Shown here one piece after another: positions 11,793 to 23,541 of a stretch of 64,000 nucleotides of DNA. The translations under genes and the position numbers were made by a program. Under the pieces are notes generated by a model, which saw nothing but the letters and a program-made list of their open reading frames with translations, did not search any database and was not told where the DNA came from. Location: the NCBI GenBank assembly GCA_033297075.1, contig MU858147.1, forward strand, positions 62,001-126,000, read 5' to 3'. Position 1 is the stretch's first letter, and every line of letters starts with the position of its first letter. The stretch comes from Rhypophila decipiens (taxonomy: Eukaryota; Ascomycota; Sordariomycetes; Sordariales; Naviculisporaceae).

Positions 11793-13466
11793 TTTTGTGG
11801 ATTTACCGGAAAGCTCAGGATTCGGATCGCGACAATGAGCTGAGAAGATGATGATGTTCTTAGGAGGTGTGTCGTGGAGCACAGAGTGTCGTCGAGTCGA
11901 GTCGAGTCAAGTCGATGCGCCAGCTTCACGATCTTTAAATCGGGGGCCGGTTATCGCTGTTTATCGGTGGCGGCCTCTGTTGTCAGGGTGTAATTGGTCT
12001 AGACCTCCCCTGACCCTGCCTGTGTCGGGGAGCTGACCCCAACATGCTGTCTTGGCATTCGATTTCGGGAATGGTCTTGGCGCTGTTCCTGCACCGCCTC
12101 AATTGACCAAGGAGAGCTGAAAGAGCAAGAGACCTCCATGCTTGTTGAATCTCATCAACGAGTAACGACGGGCCGCATGGATTGCCTTGTTGAGGGCAAC
12201 AGATGATGATGGACCATGCGGATGTTTAGACTGACTTATCTCGGCAAAAATTTCTCATCGACGCCGTTAGGATACACTACTGCCTAGAGAGCAGAGACTG
12301 GAGATGAGTATCGCAGATGTCAAACGATACCCGAGTTGAACTTGAATGGTCTTTCATCCATTTTCAGGATGAACCTTGCATGTTTCTTTACAAGTGAGTT
12401 ATGATATCAGCCCCAAGAACCGAAACGACTGAGAGCATCAATGATGTATCTCATGATTCTAAATTCAGCATAAACTTTACCGTCCAGAGAGTATCAGAAA
12501 TAGAGCACCTCGAAGCCCGGGTTCCAAACTCAGTACCGATTTAAGCTAGACTCACAACTCTAATCTCACATGTCCGTACCGACAGAGCGACATCATCAGT
12601 GTTTACTTCTTAACCCCGAGTTCAGGGTTTCATGAACTTGCACCATTTCATGCTCAGTTTTAACTTCGGGGTCAATCAAGACATATCGGGCTCTGGCCAA
12701 CGCAAACATTCTTGTGCCGCCAACCATCATATCGCTCAAGGACTCCGAGGTCCACCAGTTGATGGCTTCATCTCATCTCAACTGCCAATCCGGGCCAAGA
12801 TCTGCTCCATATGCAGAAGTCGTGGAAGGGTATCGCCACTTTCCACTATCCGTACCGCGGTTGAAGTCAAGCACTCAGGGGTTTTCGGGACCAGCCGAAA
12901 AGCTGCTTGTCAAATCAACAGTCAAGGTCGGCCGTCGGTCAGGGAATTCGGGGCGGAATCTTGGCACCGTTAACCACCTGTCCATTCAGGCAGGTGGGAA
13001 GTCACGACAAGTGCAGCAACGTGCAACGACCAACCAATCATATCGTCCAGACCCCCTGAAATGCCGATCTGACCCCATGCGAGAAAGCGACCTCGCGGCT
13101 CACGACGGGGACATTCTGGAGCATCGTTATCACCTATCATGGAGCTGCAACGGCTCCATGTGTTGCAATGTCGAATCTCATTCCTCCCTGAAGCTGCGGA
13201 TGGAAATTGTTGTTCAGGTACAGAATGCGACGCAGTCATCCATCGGTTCTCATAGGAGAGATACCTAGGTATGGATACTTGTGTGTGTAAGAGGGAGGAG
13301 ATATTTTTCCTAGATATAACATGATTATGCCATTGCCATATTGCCCGCGTTGCTTTGATTCATCCGACCCCTCCATTCCTTTCGTCACACTGCATCTGCT
13401 CCCATAACTGGGAGTTGCATACTGACAGATTGAGTGCAGTGAACCGATACTGTCGCAATTGCCAAG
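11793..13466. other. divergent intergenic region of about 1.7 kb
   Basis: Lies between the minus-strand Cys-tail gene and the plus-strand secreted nuclease gene, so it should contain both promoters. Open frames at 12632-13268 have no recognisable content. A short pentamer repeat lies at 11891-11915. Confidence 0.5.
11891..11915. repeat. GTCGA pentanucleotide microsatellite
   Basis: Five consecutive pentamers read GTCGA, GTCGA, GTCGA, GTCAA, GTCGA. The tract lies about 100 bases upstream of the start codon of the small Cys-tail gene, so length variation could affect its promoter. Confidence 0.85.
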
Positions 13467-15524
13467 ATGAGGTCGACAACGCCAGTGACGCACTGGGTCA
13501 CTCTGGCCCTCGCCGGTCTGGGCCTGCATCCTCTGCTTGCTACAGCCGTGACGATAGCAGAGATCAACGGCAACAAGTTCCTGTCTTCATACGCAGGCAA
13601 GTCAGTGACGGGAGTAACAGGCTTGGTGACGGCCAAGGGCCCCAACGGTATCTGGATCCGGTCGACGACCCCGGATGACGACCCGGCCACCTCCGAGTCC
13701 ATCTATGTGTTCAGCAACACCGTTGGATCCAACCTCACAGTCGGGGATATCATCTTTCTCAACGGCAAGGTGACCGAGTACCGATCGACAGCGACATATA
13801 TCTACCTCACCGAGATCACTTCGCCCAGCAGTGTCAAGGTCATCTCCTCCGGCAACACCGTCACCCCGTTGGTGATCGGAAAGGACACCCTGCCCCCACC
13901 AACCGACGATTTCAGCAGCTTGGATGGCGGTGATATCTACGCCCTTCCCAATGGAGCGGCCAACATCTCGACGGTCAATCCCGTTCTTGATCCCACCAAG
14001 TATGGGCTCGACTTTTGGGAGAGTCTCTGCGGCGAGCTGGTGACAGTCACGAATCCCACTGTTGTCGTCCGGGCCAACAGCTACCGTGATACCTGGGTAG
14101 TCGGCAACTGGGCCGCTACAGGCCGAAACGACAACAACGGCATCACCATGTCCGACAAGGGCAAGTGTTCACTCCTTCCTCCCCTCTTTTCACCACTAAC
14201 CCTCTCCAGACTCGAATCCCGAGGCCATAATAATCGGAACCCCCCTAGACGGGACCAAAAACCCAACAAGCTCCAAAATGGGCGACCAAGCAGAGACCAT
14301 AACAGGCATAGTCACCTATACCTTTGGATTCTACTACATCCTGCCTCTAACTGCCCTCAAAATCACCTCCCCTTCAGCCGCCAAATCCACCCCCTCAACC
14401 TTGCAATCCTCGTCAAACTGCAAAGCCCTAACAGTAGGCGACTACAACGTCGAAAACCTCGCCCCAAACTCGTCCCATCTCCCCAAGATCGCCTCCCACA
14501 TCGTGAATTACCTCTCCAGCCCAGACCTGGTCCTTCTGCAAGAAGTCCAAGACAACTCTGGCGCCACAGATGACGGGACCGTAGACGCCAACATTACCCT
14601 CTCGACTCTCACCGCCTCAATACTGTCCATCTCAGGCGGCAAAACAAACTACTCCTACGTCGAAGTAGTAGCCTCAAGCGGCAACCTAGACGGCGGCGCA
14701 CCGGGCGGTAACATCCGGCAAGCATACCTCTACAAACCTGATGTCTTGTCGCTGTGGAAACCAAACCAGGGCTCAGCAAGCGATAACACCTCTGTTGTTT
14801 TGGGGCAAGATGGGAAAGTCGAATTAACCTTCAACCCGGGCAGAATCGATCCCGGAAATGAGGCCTGGGCCGCGAGCAGGAAACCGCTTGTAGCTGCGTG
14901 GCGTGCCAAGGGGGGCAAGAAACCTTTCTTTACGGTGAATGTGCATTTCTCGAGTAAAGGTGGTGGGACGAGTTTGCAAGGGGATGTTAGGCCCCCGGTT
15001 AATGGTGCTGTTGGGAAGAGGGAATTACAGGCCGAGGTTACGGGGGTGAGTTTTTTCTTCTCTCCTTCTCAGAGGAGTGGCGGTGAGATGAAGATGAGCT
15101 GACGCTGTGTGTGAACAGAAATTCATTGCCGAGATCCTGAAACTCGATCCATCGGCGGCGGTGGTTGCCGCGGGAGATTTTAACGAGTTCGCCTTTGTCC
15201 AGCCTATGAAGACCTTTGCCAATGTGTCGGGTATGAAGGATCTTGACGAGGTTGCTGGGATTCCGCCTGCTGAGAGGTATACCTAGTAGGTTCACACATA
15301 CCCCGAGGCACCTGGAATAATGAACTTGGGTTCCTAATGACGGTGTTAGTACCTACGACATGAACGCCCAAGAGCTGGACCACATGTACGTCAGCCCGTC
15401 GTTGGCGTCCAGCCGAAAGACCAAGTACGAGCATCTGCACATCAACTCGTGGGCCAACAGCGCTGATATGGTCTCGGATCATGACCCGTCTGTTGCGCTG
15501 GTGAATGTCTGCGGTTGTGCTTAG
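13467..15524 (+). CDS. secreted nuclease, endonuclease/exonuclease/phosphatase family
   Basis: Four exons: 13467-14160, 14210-15045, 15119-15276 and 15350-15524, giving 620 residues. Residues about 1-27 form a signal peptide. Residues about 28-230 look like the OB-fold nucleic-acid-binding region found in extracellular YhcR/ExeM-like nucleases (VTGVTGLVTAKGPNGIWIRS, then VGDIIFLNGKVTEY). The catalytic EEP domain spans about 300-620 and shows GDYNVENL (308-315), LLQEVQD (E343), VNVHFSS, GDFNEF (D530, N532) and SDHDP (D607, H608), so all core residues are present. The likely role is extracellular DNA or RNA cleavage for phosphate scavenging or for attacking host DNA traps. Intron 1 (14161-14209) starts with GC, not GT: the join is required to keep frame. 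Introns 2 and 3 are normal GT-AG. Confidence 0.9.
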
Positions 15525-16615
15525 AGCTGGTCAAACGATGGGTCTTTTTCCTTATTGGATAGACAACGGACATGAAAAGAATCTAGTATAGCTGGTCCCC
15601 TGTGTAGATATGATTTGGACTAGCCGAGTTGCAATGATCAAGAAGGGTTGTACTGTATTATGATGACTTGATATCAAGTAAAATGCAATGTCCTGTAGAG
15701 CATGAATATCGAAATCAGATTCTCATCTGTTGCAAGTCTGCCATGTCCAGTATTCGATATGGCATGTTGTGCAGAATCCCAAAGCTGATAATGCCGCCTC
15801 CGCAGAGATCTCAAAGCCAACCATCGCGAAGCCGCTCGCCATTCTCGAGAATACCACCATACGGATATATCTGACAATTACCAGCGTTACATCCGCTTGC
15901 CGCCACGACACTTGCCCATAAACAGGTTTTCCTTGCGAGACTGGCTGGACCTCCAAGGTGGTCAGGAAATGAGTGTAACCTTGCACTTGTTGCACGTGCT
16001 CAGCAAGGGTTCTTGCTTGGCATATATTCAGTGATGGTTCGGATAGCAGTGATCCACGACGATTACTTGGAAAATGGAAACAAGATGGTATAGTTGGTGG
16101 GTGGGTGGGTATGGTAGCAGGTGTGTCTCTTTATGCTGTTTGACGCAGGTGGTGGATCTGTGCGTTGTGAACAATTTGTTCTGGATGACAATTCGAGCCA
16201 GTCATAACGACCCATTCAGCTCATGTTTCCCAGAACGGGGATCGTTGGTGCATAGGTAGTCCACATTTACCGTGTGGTTGGACTTGACAAGTGGCTCGAG
16301 CGTTGAGATCAGAGGTCCGGGAGTCGTTTTAAACACTTATTAATCTGCAAGACGATGGTTCATATCTTTGGTGCGATTTAACGGTTCCGCTCGAGGCGAG
16401 TTTTCATGCTTTTGCTAGCTTCTCCTCTTTTTGTGTGAGATGTTGATCTTTCTAATATTGATCACGTGCCGTTATGTTCCATCAACCGCTGTGCCAGACG
16501 TCGAGATGGATTTCCTTGCGCTGTTGAGCGAGAAATCATCAAGTTATGTGTTGATGCTGAATTGGAACAGGGGGTACGGAGTACTCGGGAGCTGACACGG
16601 CAACCCCGCACCCTC

Positions 16616-16642
16616 CGGCCGGTGTCTACCCCGCACCGGCCG
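16616..16642. repeat. GC-rich perfect inverted repeat (9-base arms)
   Basis: CGGCCGGTG is followed by a nine-base spacer and the perfect complement CACCGGCCG. It lies in the gene-free interval. The CGG/CCG half sites would suit a Zn2Cys6 regulator dimer, or the unit may form a hairpin; neither is proven. Confidence 0.6.
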
Positions 16643-16756
16643 AAACGGAGTTCCCGGTCTGACACAACCCCCACCACCTCAGCTGAGTCTGTCAAACGTT
16701 TGCTGGGAATAGAAAAAAGAACGAACGGGGCGGTGATGAACAGGACGGCATTTACC

Positions 16757-16842
16757 CATCCTGCGGCGTGATGAGATGAGCTTGGACCTCTGGAGTTTGC
16801 ATCTCGGTGTTAGCTAGCTGATGCATCCTGCGGCGTGATGAG
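16757..16842 (+). repeat. 19-base direct repeat, two copies
   Basis: The 19-base unit at 16757-16775 (begins CATCCTGCGG, ends CGTGATGAG) is repeated exactly at 16824-16842, with start points 67 bases apart. No coding function is visible. Confidence 0.7.
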
Positions 16843-19800
16843 GGGAAGCTCTCCCTGGCAGTGAGGTGAGACGGCGGGTTCGTCACTGGATCATGCAGAG
16901 GACTGCCGGCCTCGATCCTGCTGTGATACCCGTACCCATGTGGATACATGGATGTGATTGGTGCGCGGATTCTGTAAGTCGATGTCCCTGATTCTGCCAG
17001 GTGTGATGGCGGCGTCTGGACTTGCAGCAAAACCTCAACGCAGGCGAATGCTTCACTTTGTTACCTGTGACTGTGGAATAATTCTCCTTGGTCTTCTAGC
17101 CGGCTTGTTGTACAGTAATCGAGGGTCTGTCTTGACAATGAGGGACATTTGAACTCTTTCAATGTACTACGGTTCCTGGCAGTGGTTTCGTCTCAACGAA
17201 TTGCGCACGAATAGCAGTGCACCAATATCGACCATGATACAGGAATCCTTGCTGCGAGTTTGGCATGTGCACTGGGGAATATGCATCGTCCCGCTTGTCC
17301 AACGTGGGGATACCGAGATTCAAGATGAAGAAAATGGAGATCCGTCTTCGAACGGCTGACGGGGTACAATTCTGTTCCTGATTCGGGCAGAGTTTGCCTT
17401 TGATCCGTTGACCTGATGCAGGATGTTGAGAACTTGGAGGCCCGGTAACTTGGCCGTCAACAGGATGGATACAACACAACTGCTGCACAAAAAGGAGGCT
17501 CGAGAGCATGATGTCCAGGTCGCTGTTGGTTCGACCCCGCGCGGGAATCATTTGTTTCCAACCTGCAGGGCAGGTCGAGTATCGCAGCTACATTCCGTGA
17601 ACAGCATAAAGAACAAGCAACCTCTAGATGCTGTGAAACCTTAAGAGGATCGTCATGCTGGGAATCACGGCGATAACTATGCTGCCCGAATGCAGGCAAC
17701 AAGCCGCTGCCACTGAACCTGGACACCTCCCCGCCTGTTTGCCCACATCGGTGTGGGATGGCAAAGGGAGCAGAAGAGGGCAGAGAATGACCACCATGGT
17801 AAGGATGTCTCTGGTTGTTGGTGGGTGGCCCTCAGCAGACTTCTTCCCGGAGAGCAGCTACCGAACTCATCGTCTGTAACTCTGTGCATCAGTCGGTGAT
17901 TTACCAGCGTAAAATGATAAATCCCCTTGTTATGTTGATGTTCTTTCTCGCTTCCGCCCTCTTGTGTGTCGTCAAATTTATCAAGGTGACATCGAGCCTC
18001 GATGAACCTTTTGCTAGTCCTCATCGTCAATCTATTTAATCTACGGTTTTGCGGGGGATCACTGGCCAGGGTCTGGAAAATCTCCAGGTCAATTTCGTTT
18101 TTGATGGCTTGGTCCAGTCTGGGCGGTCGCGACAAGAAGAGATGAAGGTGGCTCTCATCATCTGAGCCACCGATTTCCCCACGGCAGGCGCCGTGGATCA
18201 GATCGACCGCATATCTTTGTCCAAACAACATTAAACCCCCATGACGGCAATGAAACGCGAAAAGCCTCATAACATCATGGATATCAGTCGAATACGGGTG
18301 TATTGGAGACTATGAGTGAGTCTATCGACGTTGTGTATCGCTGTGTGTGGACAGCACCTTCCTGATGCAAATGACCGGGCGAATTTGAAGAATTGAGGCT
18401 TGTTTGCCTGAACCACAGTGATCTCGCACTCGTATTTTCAGTGGTATTTTGCTGCATCCACGGAAGCAAGAGGCAGAACCGAGGTGCGCTTGCTTCTTTC
18501 GTCCTGGTCCCCGTTGCTGTTTCCATGCTCATAAGCGAACTGCGGGGTGAAATACCCATAAACATGAGGGCTTTCCAGGTGCATACTGTAAATTCAACGA
18601 AAATGCCAACCCCGGTCCATGTTGTCGTCGGTCAAGTCGGCCGGACTGATGAATCGTGAAAGTGAAATCGGCTTGGCCTGGTGGATGTGGATGATGAATC
18701 CTTTCTTCAATTTTGTCTCCGAAATCCCTGCTAATGGTAGCCGTGAAATGCCAAGACAGAACTTTCCATCTTTTCGTACTAGCACGGAAATGGTTGTGTA
18801 ACGTAATCACCATGCCTCAAAGAGGTTAGCGCGGGCGTGGGAAGATCTGTCTTTTTTCACGAGGTTCTTTTTCTTTTCTTTTTCTGGCTTGCGTTTGTTT
18901 TTTCGGCAGGCCTTGCCAGGTTCGTGCCATGCATCTGGCAATCGTTGCCAAATTTCTTATTTTCAGCTCCGGTCTCCAATTTGGCGGATAATTGTCGGTT
19001 TTCTCACAGGGCGATCCTCAGCAGCACTCAGCAGGCTCAGGTGAGGGCAGGTCGGCTGGTCCTGCTGATATCGGACAGGGATCTCGGTTAATGGCATCAT
19101 TCCGAACCAGCGACCCCCACCGGCGCCGTAGGACCTGCCACGAGTGCTGAAAGAAAGTGGACTGTCAACCAAAAAATTCTTGACAACGGAGTCAGCGAGT
19201 CCACTCAACCACGTTCAGTGACAATTTCCCCGACCACCGACCACTGAATTCAGTTTCAACACTGGAGAACCTCTCTGCTGCGCCTTTTGCTTCTCATTTC
19301 ACCAGTTTGTTTCCAAACACGCTACCTCTCCTGGACAAAATGAAGACATCTTTTTTGTTGTAGGGCGTATATGTCGTATTACACATGTACAGAAATAATC
19401 ACCACTCGGCTGCAGCCACATTTTCGGATGAAAAAAAGGATCGTCAACATGATAATTTCCCCTTTCCGTTCTTCACCATCAGCGCTGTCGCCCACTTTCG
19501 TGATTTTTCTCGCTACAGGGGCCTCTACAGTGGTACCGGATATGTGGCTTGCAGGGGCTGGCAGGCCCAGTCGACAGCCAAGGCCAAGGACCCATCCCCC
19601 TTGACTGCTCGTCAGAACAAGATGCATCCTTGCGATGAATCTCACAGGGGTGTCAGTGTGACCGCCGTGAATTTGAACGCCATTTCCCTTGGGTGTTCAT
19701 TGCGACCCAAACCAGAGCTCAAAGTTACGCCCATCTCGAGGTGCAAACGGAGGCTTGACCAAAGAGTCCAACTTGGCCTTTTTCTGATATTCAAATCGAC

Positions 19801-20811
19801 CGAGACAGAGAGGCCGGCATCCAGGTCAAGAGAAGCTTCAAGTCTGCTCCAAGCCCAACGCTGAAGCTGCTCATATCAACTCCAGGCAACTCCGTGAGAC
19901 CTTCTCCGTACTTTATCCACAAACGGATCCGCCTCCAGGGTTCGGTTCTGATGCCCAGATGTCGCACATCTGCTCCACGAAGCTGTTTCTGTTTCTGTCC
20001 TAAAGACTCCTAACACCCCAGCTCTGCTTTCCTCCGGTTGGCTGGAGCTGGGGGGGCTGGATTAAGTGGCTCCTTTCTCCAATTCCTTCTTCTGCGGTCC
20101 AGCAAAGCTCCTCCCCCAAGACCAATTTCTGCACAGACGCTCACTTCAAATCTTCACGTTCATGCCTCGCAGCCAAGGTGCAGTGGGTGCGCCGAACGCT
20201 GAGAGAATCGGAGCCAAATTGGGTGGAACCCCCAATTGCAAGAGCGAAGCTGGCCGGGATTCTGCTGACTCCCGTGCGCCCTACCCCTTTGCCCGCCAGG
20301 GGATGCTACCGTGCCCTTCATGTGAGCCAAGGATCAAATGAGATATCCGCACTGGGGGGAAGCCGAAGAAATCGCTTCTCATATTTTGGCCTTCAGCCCA
20401 CACCGCGCCCGACCTCGCGGGTCGTCCTTGGTTCACTTGCACTTGTTTGCTGAGTTGGAGTCAAGCAGTCCCTTGCCTCCGGGATATGGCCACAAAGTAA
20501 GGTCGGGATTGCCGGGGCATCATCACTTCCAACCCCTTACTCCGTAACCTGCTGGGTCCCGAAATTCTTCCTGGCAGCTAAAGAGGAGGCTCTCAGCTCA
20601 CCCACCCACCGCCTTTCGACAACCAGAATCTTGACCCCAAACTCGCGACGCCATTTTATCACAACACGCGCGCGTCGATATTCGGGGTTGGACAGGTATT
20701 GGAACTCATGCATCGACATCGGTAACCCGAGCGCTTCAACACGACCTAGATCTGAGAGAGCTTGGTCAGGGCATCCTTTTCTCGCATCACCCGAACCAAC
20801 CGGCTGCAACA

Positions 20812-23541
20812 ATGGGCAAATTCACCTTCCCGCTGCCCGGGCGGAAACAGAAGCCGGCACCGGCACCTCCGCCGCCTCCTGTTGGACCGCTCTCCAAGGC
20901 GCAAAAGGTGCTGGGCACTGCACAGATCAGCGTCGACTCGCCGAGCACGCTTTCGCCAAGTTCCAAATGGGGCTGGGATACCAGATCCAACTCTGGAATC
21001 AGCATTGCGGTCTCGGGGAGCACGGCCAGTCATACGGATGCAGGAGAGATGGGATTAGGCATACTCCACGAGGGCGAGGTCGCCAACCCGTCACCAAGAC
21101 GCGAGTTGCGATGGGAGGACGAGTCCGAGATTCTGCCCAGATGCTACAACAGGCAGAGCACCATGGCGGACACGACGGATGCGGCGAGTCTCCGGAGGCG
21201 ACAGTCGAGTTCGACGATTGCATCCTTCTATGACAAGTCGAAACAGCCTCTGTCGATATCACAGCAAACGTCAAACTCTGCCATGGCAAAGGGAGTGCCG
21301 TCCAAGGTGCACGCGATGCTGGATATGGACGGCACTCTGTCCGGGGTCAAGGACAAGAAGAAAAAGCCTGCCAGGCTCGATTTGTCGTCCTTGATACCAA
21401 AATCACTCTCGCACCGGCATCTTCGACCGGATGTCGACAGGAGCCACGTCTTGGGGCCCGACATGATGACAAAATCACCATCAGTAATGTCCATGTCACC
21501 AGATATGACGCCGTCCCCGAGCAAGCACAGAACCGACTTGTTCCCGAGAAGAAAGAAGACGAAGGAATCCCTGAGAGAGGTGCAGCCCTCGGCAGACTCG
21601 CGGCAACATGTGGGACGACCATCGACTTCGCCAAACTTGCATCGTCCTACCAAGTCGACAGTCACGCAATTAAACCTATACAACCACTACGAACAAAGAT
21701 TCTTCGCCGAGGTGATGGGACAGGAAACCACCGGGGCCGAGGGACACGAATCGCCGTCCCCAGGGCGAATACCTGGAAAAGATGCAGTACCCCCGCTCCC
21801 GTCGCACCCATCTCGAATGCAAAACCCGGCCAAGCAGCAGGCAGACATATCTATGAATGCTGCTCTCACCCCGATGAGCCTCGTTTCGCCCCCCACCGAC
21901 TCCTGCAGCATCTCGAGTCGGCACACGCGGACGTCCAAGGCGTCCAAGAAGACTGACCGAAGTCTCACAGATCTTGACCTTCAAAAGCAGAGCGTTTTAT
22001 CCCTCTCTTCAGATTCCGAGGACGACGGTTACGAGGCCTCATACAACGGCTCCCTGACTGTTCCACCAACAAGCGACGGCCAGGCAAGCCCAACCAGTCC
22101 TCGATCCGCCATGTCTCAACGCTCCGGAGCAAACGCTCCTCAAGACCAAGGAAAGGGCAAGTCGGTCAAGAGAACCAGCTTTGCGACGACGCCACAATTT
22201 CTCCCGATTCCTGAAGGCAGTTCGTCGTCAAACACTACCAAGTTCAACCCTCGACTAAGCTCACTCAATCCCAACTTTTCTGGAAAACAATCGCTTAGTG
22301 CGTCGAGACAAGATCTTCGCATGTCCATCGCTTCGACCTCGACGTCCAAAACACTAGTTTTTGGCGTGTCGGCCCATGACCACCCGCAAGGACCCAAGAT
22401 TATCAGCATGATGCGGAAGAACAGTGCCCCGACCCACCCGAGTTGGCTGCCTGGGGCCGATAACAATGAGTTGGAGGGCTTCCCGACACCTCCAGGCGCC
22501 CGCGCTCACCGACCATCTCTGGCTTCAGTAACTTCGGATCACCCGACGCCGCCTCTGTCTCCGACCAGCGTGGACTTTTACCTGCAAAGCCATCACACGT
22601 CATTTGCTGCGCTCGACAATGGATCAATCAAGAGCGACAAGAGTGGAAATAAGGTTGATGGTAGACGGCGTGGTAGCTCCACCAGCAGTGTGAACGATAG
22701 TGGCAGCGGAAGATTCATGGCGGTTACAAGACAAGAAGAGATGCTGTTGGCAGCACTGCGCATGAAACGGGCCCGAATGCGAGAAGATATCATCGCGGAA
22801 TTCGAAGAGGACTTGGACCGCAACGAGCACGGTATTGATCGCCATGTCACGAATGACAGCAGCGCCAGCAGTAGCCGGATTTCGCGACAGTCTTCGGCCA
22901 GCACGATGCGCACTGGCACTCACGAGACAGGAGCTCTGTCAATGCGACCACAACATCACCAGCAACCGCAAATAAGGATCAGTGCTGGATCGACCAAAAA
23001 GAAGACAGAGCCCAATCACATCGCAGCGGTCCCGACCAAGCCTCCCTATGTTGACGATTCAACCGATGATGCCGACGGCAGGATGACGGAGCCTCTCCCC
23101 GACCTGTACGACTTTATCGACTTTGATGCGCAGAGTCTTGCCCTCCCACTGTCAAAATATGCGGTTCGTTCAGAGTCAGCAGACAGAGCAAGAAGCGGAA
23201 GCAAGTCACGCTCTCGATCAAGTTCCAACTCGCGGTCGTCATCGGCCCTAGGCATCAGATCGGCCAACACGATCATCTCGCCCACCGCTCGGACAGTACC
23301 GACTCACCGGGCCATGATGAGCGAGATCCCGTCTCAAATACTGGAAGAGGAGCCCCTGGAGGAGGAAGAAGAAGAAGAAGAGGAGCAGGAGGATGACGGT
23401 GTCCCTCGCCCGGATTCTCCCATTTCGCCAAGTGCATTCCCCGTTCCCATGGCCATGACGCGCAAGAAGCAGGTCAGACTGAGTGCTGTTGGGAACAACC
23501 AGATCAACATTGAGGCTGGATGGTGGAATGACTCTGGCTAG
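20812..23541 (+). CDS. large intrinsically disordered fungal protein (909 aa)
   Basis: Single uninterrupted frame with a good start (CAACAATGGGC). The protein begins MGKFTFPLPGRKQKP followed by a Pro-rich run, then is mostly Ser/Thr/Pro-rich low-complexity sequence with many RRxS/SxxR phosphosite-like motifs (SLRRRQSSSTIASFYDKS). A segment near residue 290 (TQLNLYNHYEQRFFAEVMG) looks more ordered, and one near 640-665 forms a charged helix (TRQEEMLLAALRMKRARMRE). Near the C-terminus an acidic run of glutamates precedes EQEDDG. There is no signal peptide or membrane segment. I recognise no named domain; the pattern fits a phospho-regulated scaffold or cell-polarity-type protein, but that is a guess. 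The long upstream gap suggests an extended promoter. Confidence 0.85.
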   Translation: MGKFTFPLPGRKQKPAPAPPPPPVGPLSKAQKVLGTAQISVDSPSTLSPSSKWGWDTRSNSGISIAVSGSTASHTDAGEMGLGILHEGEVANPSPRRELRWEDESEILPRCYNRQSTMADTTDAASLRRRQSSSTIASFYDKSKQPLSISQQTSNSAMAKGVPSKVHAMLDMDGTLSGVKDKKKKPARLDLSSLIPKSLSHRHLRPDVDRSHVLGPDMMTKSPSVMSMSPDMTPSPSKHRTDLFPRRKKTKESLREVQPSADSRQHVGRPSTSPNLHRPTKSTVTQLNLYNHYEQRFFAEVMGQETTGAEGHESPSPGRIPGKDAVPPLPSHPSRMQNPAKQQADISMNAALTPMSLVSPPTDSCSISSRHTRTSKASKKTDRSLTDLDLQKQSVLSLSSDSEDDGYEASYNGSLTVPPTSDGQASPTSPRSAMSQRSGANAPQDQGKGKSVKRTSFATTPQFLPIPEGSSSSNTTKFNPRLSSLNPNFSGKQSLSASRQDLRMSIASTSTSKTLVFGVSAHDHPQGPKIISMMRKNSAPTHPSWLPGADNNELEGFPTPPGARAHRPSLASVTSDHPTPPLSPTSVDFYLQSHHTSFAALDNGSIKSDKSGNKVDGRRRGSSTSSVNDSGSGRFMAVTRQEEMLLAALRMKRARMREDIIAEFEEDLDRNEHGIDRHVTNDSSASSSRISRQSSASTMRTGTHETGALSMRPQHHQQPQIRISAGSTKKKTEPNHIAAVPTKPPYVDDSTDDADGRMTEPLPDLYDFIDFDAQSLALPLSKYAVRSESADRARSGSKSRSRSSSNSRSSSALGIRSANTIISPTARTVPTHRAMMSEIPSQILEEEPLEEEEEEEEEQEDDGVPRPDSPISPSAFPVPMAMTRKKQVRLSAVGNNQINIEAGWWNDSG

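Larger units (their letters stand above)
15525..20811. other. 5.3 kb gene-free region
   Basis: The longest gap in the window. None of the open frames (longest about 200 codons at 17677-18270, minus) has a family motif, plausible codon pattern or splice context. It contains a GC-rich hairpin at 16616-16642 and a 19-base direct repeat near 16757 and 16824. The last 1 kb, before the large disordered-protein gene, probably includes a long promoter or 5' leader. A non-coding transcript is possible but not shown by the sequence. Confidence 0.5.

Noticed and set aside
12632..13268. Overlapping plus-strand frames of 113 and 184 codons
   Set aside because: No family content; located in the divergent promoter region before the secreted nuclease.
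15674..15995. Hydrophobic minus-strand frame with AALSALGFCTTC-like stretch
   Set aside because: Short, no start context, no partner exons, and overlapping plus-strand frames of similar length; probably chance.
17521..17545. GGTTCGACCCC resembling a tRNA B box
   Set aside because: The flanking bases do not pair as a T stem and no A box or acceptor stem lies at the right distance.
17677..18270. 197-codon open frame on the minus strand in the 5.3 kb gap
   Set aside because: No family motif or signal peptide, amino-acid composition like random frame, and no splice-linked partner frame.
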